The notes under the pieces are model-generated. The model had not been told where the DNA came from. It saw only the letters and a program-made list of their open reading frames with translations, and made no database searches. Positions 5,902 to 10,574 of a stretch of DNA of 10,574 nt are shown here, piece after piece (within the stretch, counting starts at the first letter, position 1; each line of letters starts with the position of its first letter). A program made the translations under genes and the position numbers. The stretch is from Candidatus Poseidoniaceae archaeon (GTDB taxonomy: Archaea > Thermoplasmatota > Poseidoniia > Poseidoniales > Poseidoniaceae): assembly GCA_013329295.1 (NCBI GenBank), contig DUKP01000133.1, positions 1 through 10,574 on the forward strand, given 5' to 3'.

Positions 5902-7482
5902 ATGTCGTCAAAGCCGAGTAACATGGGTAACTGCCCCTATTGTAGGAGTGTCACTCTTCCGGGCGACACAATTTGTTACACATGTGGTAGAGTATTGGCA
6001 AATATTAAGTCAAAACAATTTGCTGCAGAACAGCAATTCAATCAAGGTTCAATTGAAACTACTTACTTGAAAACTAAAAAACCAACAAGGCCAGGAGTAG
6101 TTCAAACTCATACTGGCAGAAGAAAAAACATACTCAAGCGAAGAAAAAACCGATTTAGGAGTGTGGTTATGTTGGGCTTAGTTGCTTTCATTATGCTATC
6201 GCCTCAGGCGAGAGAAGTGGTATTCAATAAATGGGCTGGAATTAGTGAGTATATACAATTAGCAGCAGCACCTTATCACTTGTATCCTATAGAATCTACT
6301 TACACTGTAGGAAAAACTATCGATGTAGTCAATAATGGTGGTGAGAGCTACTTAAGTGAAGATCTTGCAATACCAAGAGATATATCTACTCTTGAAGGTG
6401 AGTCAACAATGTTTGAGTATACTGATGATCGTGATCCATTACTGACTCAGTCAATCCAGACTATAAATCAAATTGAATTGATCTTGAATGGAGTTTCATA
6501 CGGAATACCACTTCTTGGTGAACCTGCAAGAATGCCTGATGATAAATTGATAACACCTGATGGGCATGAAATTTGGTGGCCTGGAGTCGGTATAGGTGAT
6601 GATATGTGTAATGTGGACATATGTGTAAAAGTCTACCTAAATTTGGACCCTGGGGAAACTGCATCTTTCACATATGCGGTTTCTCTTACTAGCACATCTT
6701 ATTCATGGTGGTCATCATCAAGAGTTGATTCTCGTGTCGACGGCAGTTCAAATGGAATAAATGTAGATCGTAGTGGTGACTTTTCAGATATCGTTGACCG
6801 TGGTGGTGGTATAAAAGCTGCTCAATTCACATCATCGACATGGTATAACAAAAATCGATTTGATTATGCAATCAATGGTCAAGATGCAATTGTCACCTCT
6901 ACTGCACAAACGATTTCTGCATCCCTACCAGAGGGTCGTTCAACTAACGCATATGCTTTTGCAAGGGCGACATTTGACTATCTGCATGCTAATATCCTAT
7001 ATGACAAAAATGCGCCTGTAGTAGCACGGAGTGGACCTTCTTGTTTGGCAGCAGGAGTAGGAGATTGTGATGAACAGACAAATGCCTTTTTCTCAATTCT
7101 AAGAACTAAAATGATTCCAGGTTGGTACGTTTTTGGTGCACTAACTGATTCGACATTTAACTACTGGGAAGCCCATGCTTGGGGCTACATATTACTACCA
7201 ATGAATGACGAATGGTGTGCTGAAAGAAACATTGTATTGGATGACTGTTTTGTTGAAGGTTCAGTGGATGTCGTAAATAATAAATGGTTACTTCACACGC
7301 CTACAGCATTCATCGATTGGATTGAAGAAGCAGATGCAACTGGAAATCTGATAAATAATTACTACAGACCAGGCAGTCATGGCAATGATGTTGACAGAAC
7401 ACGATCATTTTCAACGTTGGATGTTCCTGAAACAACAGGTGGGACATATCAAATCAAGAAACTTGCAGAAAATTTGAGGTGA
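5902..7482 (+). CDS. Membrane-anchored zinc-ribbon protein with extracytoplasmic transglutaminase-like domain
   Basis: A 526-residue protein. A zinc ribbon opens it (C11-x2-C14 and C25-x2-C28). A strongly basic stretch (RRKNILKRRKNRFR, 73-86) is followed by one membrane span (~87-100). By the positive-inside rule the ribbon is cytoplasmic and residues ~105-526 are outside. Residues ~350-475 match the transglutaminase-like fold: an AFARATFDYLHANILYDKN lead-in (352-370), nucleophile candidate C389 in GDCDEQ, the RTKMIPGWYVFG strand (401-412), and H425 in EAHAW. The third catalytic residue is not clear; D436 and D472 are candidates. Such domains act as cysteine proteases, peptidases or cross-linkers on cell-surface proteins; the substrate here is unknown. 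Residues ~125-340 look like a beta-rich extracellular region. The gene is followed by trkA after 4 nt and trkH, which suggests a shared transcript and perhaps a role in turgor or envelope response. Confident on domains, unsure on function. Confidence 0.88.
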   Translation: MSSKPSNMGNCPYCRSVTLPGDTICYTCGRVLANIKSKQFAAEQQFNQGSIETTYLKTKKPTRPGVVQTHTGRRKNILKRRKNRFRSVVMLGLVAFIMLSPQAREVVFNKWAGISEYIQLAAAPYHLYPIESTYTVGKTIDVVNNGGESYLSEDLAIPRDISTLEGESTMFEYTDDRDPLLTQSIQTINQIELILNGVSYGIPLLGEPARMPDDKLITPDGHEIWWPGVGIGDDMCNVDICVKVYLNLDPGETASFTYAVSLTSTSYSWWSSSRVDSRVDGSSNGINVDRSGDFSDIVDRGGGIKAAQFTSSTWYNKNRFDYAINGQDAIVTSTAQTISASLPEGRSTNAYAFARATFDYLHANILYDKNAPVVARSGPSCLAAGVGDCDEQTNAFFSILRTKMIPGWYVFGALTDSTFNYWEAHAWGYILLPMNDEWCAERNIVLDDCFVEGSVDVVNNKWLLHTPTAFIDWIEEADATGNLINNYYRPGSHGNDVDRTRSFSTLDVPETTGGTYQIKKLAENLR

Positions 7483-7483
7483 T
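7476..7483 (+). promoter_or_regulatory. Shine-Dalgarno that fixes the TTG start of trkA
   Basis: GAGGTGAT is fully complementary to the archaeal 16S 3' end. It overlaps the TGA stop of the preceding gene (7480-7482) and ends 3 nt before TTG at 7487. The overlap suggests translational coupling. Confidence 0.85.
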
Positions 7484-7486
7484 AAC

Positions 7487-8905
7487 TTGAGAATAATTAT
7501 TGGTGGTGCCGGCAGAGTTGGTACGGAACTAGCTAGAGCCCTAAGGGCGGAAGAAATGGACGTAGTCTTAGTTGATTCAGATTCAAGAGCAGTAAAAAAT
7601 GCTCAAAACTTGGATGTTTTGGTAATCCATGGAGATTTGACTACAAGAGAAAAATTGAATGAAGCAGGAATTGGTGAAGCAGAGATATTTGTTGCAGCGA
7701 CAAACTCTGATGAAAGAAATCTGCTTGCATGCGCCCTTGCAGAACATGCTCATTACCAATATGCAGGGTCAAAGGCCAAACCATTACTTTCTATTTCCCG
7801 AATAAGGAATATGAATTATTTAGAAGAGCAAAAACAGGGATATCTAACTAATTGGGCAAAGGTAAATCATGTAGTTAATCCATTAGATAGTGCAATCAAA
7901 AGATTACATACAGGTCTTAGATCATCCTCGATTGAGGAAGTTATTCCTTTTGGCCATGATTCATACATTATCGAATTCAATGTAACAAAAAGTGCTGAAG
8001 GCATTGTGTTTAATACATTAAAGGAAGCAAATGCTTCGATAGATGGAGAGTTACCACTTATTATTGGAGTAAAGAGAGTTGGAGAAAAAAGCGTTGTACC
8101 AGATGGAGATTTTGTTTTAATGCCAAATGACACTATTGCTGTAGCAACAAATGGCCTGTCAAGTTTTAACCGAATTTTGAATATTTTTGGTCATGAAGCT
8201 ACAGATTTCCCAATATCCCCTAAAGTTGCTATCATAGGTGCAAATAGAATTGGTCAAATGATTGCTGAAAATTGGTTGATGAATGGTGCAAAGGTTACTG
8301 TCATAGAAAGAGATTTACAACTGGCAAATGAATTCTCTGCAACCCATATTGGATCAAATCCCAACCTTGAGGTGATTCATGGAGACCATCTTGACCGAGA
8401 CATCTTAACTGAAGTTGGAATACCAGAACATCATATTGCAATTGCAGCATTAGAATCTGACCATGATAGTATTGCTGCTGCTTTACTTGCAAGTGACATG
8501 GGAGTCAATCGTACAGGATTATTGCTTAATGATGCTGATTTGGTAAAAGTAACCCAAAGAATGGGTATAACATTTGCAGTTGATAGAAAACGTGTTGCTG
8601 TTGATAATATCTTAGCTCATATACATACTAAAGCAGCAGGTGCATATGCAGTATTGTCAAATGTTCCTAATATTGTTGGGATAAGTATGAGGGTTGATTC
8701 AGCGCATAAATTTTCCAACATGAGAATCTCGGATGCAGGATTTAGTGAGTGGATGAGAATAGCATTCATTCAAAGAAGAACTGTTGATGGTATTTGGGAG
8801 AATCTTAGACCTGCTCCTGAAAAATTACTGTTACCTGAAGATAACTTGATCATTTTTACCAGCCCAGATAAAGTTGCTGAACTTGAACGGAAATTCAAGG
8901 TGTAA
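7487..8905 (+). CDS. trkA: TrkA-type K+ uptake regulatory subunit with two RCK domains
   Basis: A 472-residue peripheral cytoplasmic protein that forms the nucleotide-sensing ring under the TrkH channel. It is a tandem double-RCK protein like E. coli TrkA: TrkA-N (1-~140, GAGRVG at 7-12, ribose-binding D30), TrkA-C (~150-225), second TrkA-N (247-~380) and second TrkA-C (~390-472). Length is normal. The second Rossmann loop reads GANRIG (251-256), so the middle glycine of GxGxxG is Asn, with E275 at the strand-2 end; nucleotide preference may differ between halves. The TTG start is chosen because the protein then opens with the usual MRIIIGGAGRVG and a perfect SD sits 3 nt upstream; no in-frame ATG lies between the preceding stop and it. 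It sits between the transglutaminase-like gene (4-nt gap) and trkH (2-nt gap), so expression is surely coupled. Confidence 0.95.
   Translation: MRIIIGGAGRVGTELARALRAEEMDVVLVDSDSRAVKNAQNLDVLVIHGDLTTREKLNEAGIGEAEIFVAATNSDERNLLACALAEHAHYQYAGSKAKPLLSISRIRNMNYLEEQKQGYLTNWAKVNHVVNPLDSAIKRLHTGLRSSSIEEVIPFGHDSYIIEFNVTKSAEGIVFNTLKEANASIDGELPLIIGVKRVGEKSVVPDGDFVLMPNDTIAVATNGLSSFNRILNIFGHEATDFPISPKVAIIGANRIGQMIAENWLMNGAKVTVIERDLQLANEFSATHIGSNPNLEVIHGDHLDRDILTEVGIPEHHIAIAALESDHDSIAAALLASDMGVNRTGLLLNDADLVKVTQRMGITFAVDRKRVAVDNILAHIHTKAAGAYAVLSNVPNIVGISMRVDSAHKFSNMRISDAGFSEWMRIAFIQRRTVDGIWENLRPAPEKLLLPEDNLIIFTSPDKVAELERKFKV
8897..8902 (+). promoter_or_regulatory. Shine-Dalgarno of trkH
   Basis: AAGGTG lies at the end of the trkA coding region, 5 nt before the trkH ATG at 8908. 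Together with the 2-nt gap it points to coupled translation of the channel and its regulator. Confidence 0.65.
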
Positions 8906-8907
8906 AC

Positions 8908-10524
8908 ATGCGTTTTGATGTACTTAGCCTGATTCTTGGATGGACCTTAATTGCGATTAGCATCCCATTGTTTATCTGCAGTTTAATCACCATATGGTTA
9001 GATGATTTTGAAATGGCCATGAAGGCTTTTCTGATTCCAATTATTCTGTCACCAACAATAGGTAGTTTGATGCTTAAATTTGGTACTCGCAGTGACACTC
9101 CTGAAAGGCTTAGAGACCGTGAAGCGTTTGCTGCAGTCGCATTAATTTATCCAATTGTAGTATTCATTGGATTATTTCCATATTGGCTTGGTGGAGTTTT
9201 TGTTGGACCTTTTACTGCAGATGCAAATTTAATCGATATTGCTCGTGGAGCAGTAAATTCTTGGTTTGAATCGATGTCTGGATTTACTACCACTGGTGCT
9301 ACTGTAATTTCACATAACATGAGTCCTAATTGTATACCTGGAGTCACAGTTGATTGTATTAATGCTCAACCGAGGGGAATCTTGCTGTGGCGTTCCATTA
9401 CTCAATGGTTAGGTGGTATGGGTATCATTATGTTAGGTATGATGTTGTTATCAAGAGTTATGGGGGGTGGAATGGCTCTGGCTAGGGCAGAGTTAACTGG
9501 TCCATCATTGTCAAGGCTAAGACCCAAATTGAAGGAAACAGCATTTGCATTATGGATTATCTACATTGGTTTGACGGTTTTTGAAATGTTTCTATTACAC
9601 TTTATTGGCCAAATGTCACTTTTTGACGCTGTAAATCACGGATTTACCACCATGGCAACTGGTGGTTTTTCAACAAGAGATGCAAGTATTGGATATTATG
9701 ATTCTTTGACAATTGAGGCAATAATCATTGTTTTCATGTTTGTTGGCGGCATTAATTTTACCTTAATCTGGTTCTTGATCGCTAGAGAATTTATGAAAGC
9801 ATTTTCTGATGAAGAGTTCAAGACTTATCTTGTGTATATCTTCACTGCAGTTTTATTCATGATGGTAGCATTAATTTCAACCAATATATCTCCAACTGAT
9901 TCATTGAGACAGAGTTTGTTCCAAGCAATTTCAATTGGAACATCTACTGGTTACACAACACAAGATTATACAACTTGGCCTGTTATAACTCAATTTGTAC
10001 TGATGATTTTGATGATTGTTGGAGCTTGTGCTGGTTCCACTAGTGGTGGATTAAAATTAATGAGGATTATTCTTGCTTTCAAAGTAGCAATGAGAGAATT
10101 GGTTAGAATTGCCCAACCAAGAAAAATCAAGCAGATTAGAATGAATGGCGAAGTTGTAGAACCTCAACAAATTGACAAGATTGTCGGAATGTTATTTGTT
10201 TGGATTGGTCTTTTTGGAATTTCAAGTATATTGTTGGCAATTTTGATGTTAGATGAATCATTTGAAAGCATTATAGGAATTACTGCATCATCTCTAGGTA
10301 ATACTGGACCTGCTCTAGGTTCTTATGGTCCAAGTAGTACTTGGTCACCATTAAATTCTGGAGTTTTGATATTTACATCGATATTGATGTGGTTTGGTAG
10401 ATTAGAATTATTGACAGTGGTTATCTTGCTCCATCCAAGGACTTGGCAGGATGAAAATAAAGAACATAGTGATCGAAGGGCACTTGCACTGTTTAAGAGA
10501 ATGATTCCTGGGCGGAAATTATAG
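8908..10524 (+). CDS. trkH: TrkH-type K+ channel/transporter subunit
   Basis: A 538-residue integral membrane protein of the Trk/Ktr/HKT superfamily that conducts K+ inward, gated by TrkA. Four pore-loop repeats are recognisable, each with its filter glycine region: SGFTTTGAT (124-132), FTTMATGGFST (246-256), IGTSTGYTT (343-351) and SSLGNTGPALG (461-471). The intramembrane gating loop GACAGSTSGG (372-381), characteristic of TrkH-like proteins, and the QWLGGMGII segment (166-174) are also present. Length fits TrkH proteins. Two membrane spans precede the first repeat. Cytoplasmic charged loops include 292-306 and 391-423, and the C terminus is basic. The Cys pair C142/C150 lies in an extracellular loop after the first pore and could form a disulfide; this is inference. 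It begins 2 nt after trkA and appears to be the last gene of its transcript in the window. Confidence 0.96.
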   Translation: MRFDVLSLILGWTLIAISIPLFICSLITIWLDDFEMAMKAFLIPIILSPTIGSLMLKFGTRSDTPERLRDREAFAAVALIYPIVVFIGLFPYWLGGVFVGPFTADANLIDIARGAVNSWFESMSGFTTTGATVISHNMSPNCIPGVTVDCINAQPRGILLWRSITQWLGGMGIIMLGMMLLSRVMGGGMALARAELTGPSLSRLRPKLKETAFALWIIYIGLTVFEMFLLHFIGQMSLFDAVNHGFTTMATGGFSTRDASIGYYDSLTIEAIIIVFMFVGGINFTLIWFLIAREFMKAFSDEEFKTYLVYIFTAVLFMMVALISTNISPTDSLRQSLFQAISIGTSTGYTTQDYTTWPVITQFVLMILMIVGACAGSTSGGLKLMRIILAFKVAMRELVRIAQPRKIKQIRMNGEVVEPQQIDKIVGMLFVWIGLFGISSILLAILMLDESFESIIGITASSLGNTGPALGSYGPSSTWSPLNSGVLIFTSILMWFGRLELLTVVILLHPRTWQDENKEHSDRRALALFKRMIPGRKL

Positions 10525-10529
10525 TTTCA

Positions 10530-10554
10530 AAATAAAGTTCGTTGACCTTTATTT
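10530..10554 (+). terminator. AT-rich inverted repeat after trkH, possible terminator or downstream promoter
   Basis: AAATAAAG (10530-10537) and CTTTATTT (10547-10554) form an 8-bp perfect stem with a 9-nt loop, beginning 5 nt after the trkH stop and followed by T-rich DNA (GGTTTTGATTCTT). That would suit a terminator, though stem-loops are not required in archaea. The left arm lies in CAAAATAAA (10528-10536), identical to the TATA candidate at 5858, so it may instead promote a gene just beyond the window. Confidence 0.4.
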
Positions 10555-10574
10555 GGTTTTGATTCTTCAATTAT

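Noticed and set aside
5203..9347. Several 60-90-codon minus-strand frames across the membrane-protein, transglutaminase, trkA and trkH genes
   Set aside because: All are antisense to strongly supported genes, lack SD sites and show no domain; none looks independently coding.

Overview
The window looks like a chromosomal segment of a low-GC archaeon. ProRS is of the archaeal/eukaryotic type with its extra C-terminal domain, the SRP GTPase reads as archaeal SRP54, and a Get3/ArsA-type ATPase is present. Purine-rich Shine-Dalgarno sites match the archaeal 16S 3' end (GAGGTGAT before trkA, GGTGAG before the coiled-coil gene), and gene starts are preceded by A/T-rich TATA-like boxes rather than clear bacterial -35/-10 pairs. 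Compact spacing and gene content suggest a marine Thermoplasmatota relative (Marine Group II / Poseidoniales). That placement is inference and needs a tree. There are no RNA genes, mobile elements or CRISPR arrays that I can see, and no gene-free stretch longer than about 95 bases.

Layout. (1) Bases 2-2272, plus strand: the 3' part of proS (its first ~80-90 codons lie outside the window), then, 18 nt later, a 351-residue protein made of a small N-terminal domain and a ~250-residue charged coiled coil. (2) Bases 2274-4934, minus strand: a Get3/ArsA-type ATPase with a fused alpha-crystallin (Hsp20-like) C-terminal domain, followed 30 nt downstream by SRP54. The SRP54 gene converges on the coiled-coil gene with one base between the stops. 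(3) Bases 4935-5026: a 92-nt divergent promoter region with a 15-bp palindrome and a TATA-like dyad. (4) Bases 5027-5806, plus strand: an unrecognised multi-pass membrane protein. (5) Bases 5902-10524, plus strand: a tight three-gene unit of a membrane-anchored zinc-ribbon/transglutaminase-fold protein, trkA (TTG start, 4-nt gap) and trkH (2-nt gap).

Two functional themes stand out. The minus-strand pair joins the GTPase of co-translational membrane targeting (SRP54) to an ATPase of the tail-anchored-protein targeting/chaperone family (Get3/ArsA). A 12-base sequence is repeated exactly about 21-22 nt before both start codons. The right-hand unit links K+ uptake (TrkH channel and TrkA nucleotide-sensing ring) to a protein predicted to expose a cysteine transglutaminase/protease-like domain outside the cell. 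That link is new to me and is the best candidate here for an undescribed functional association.
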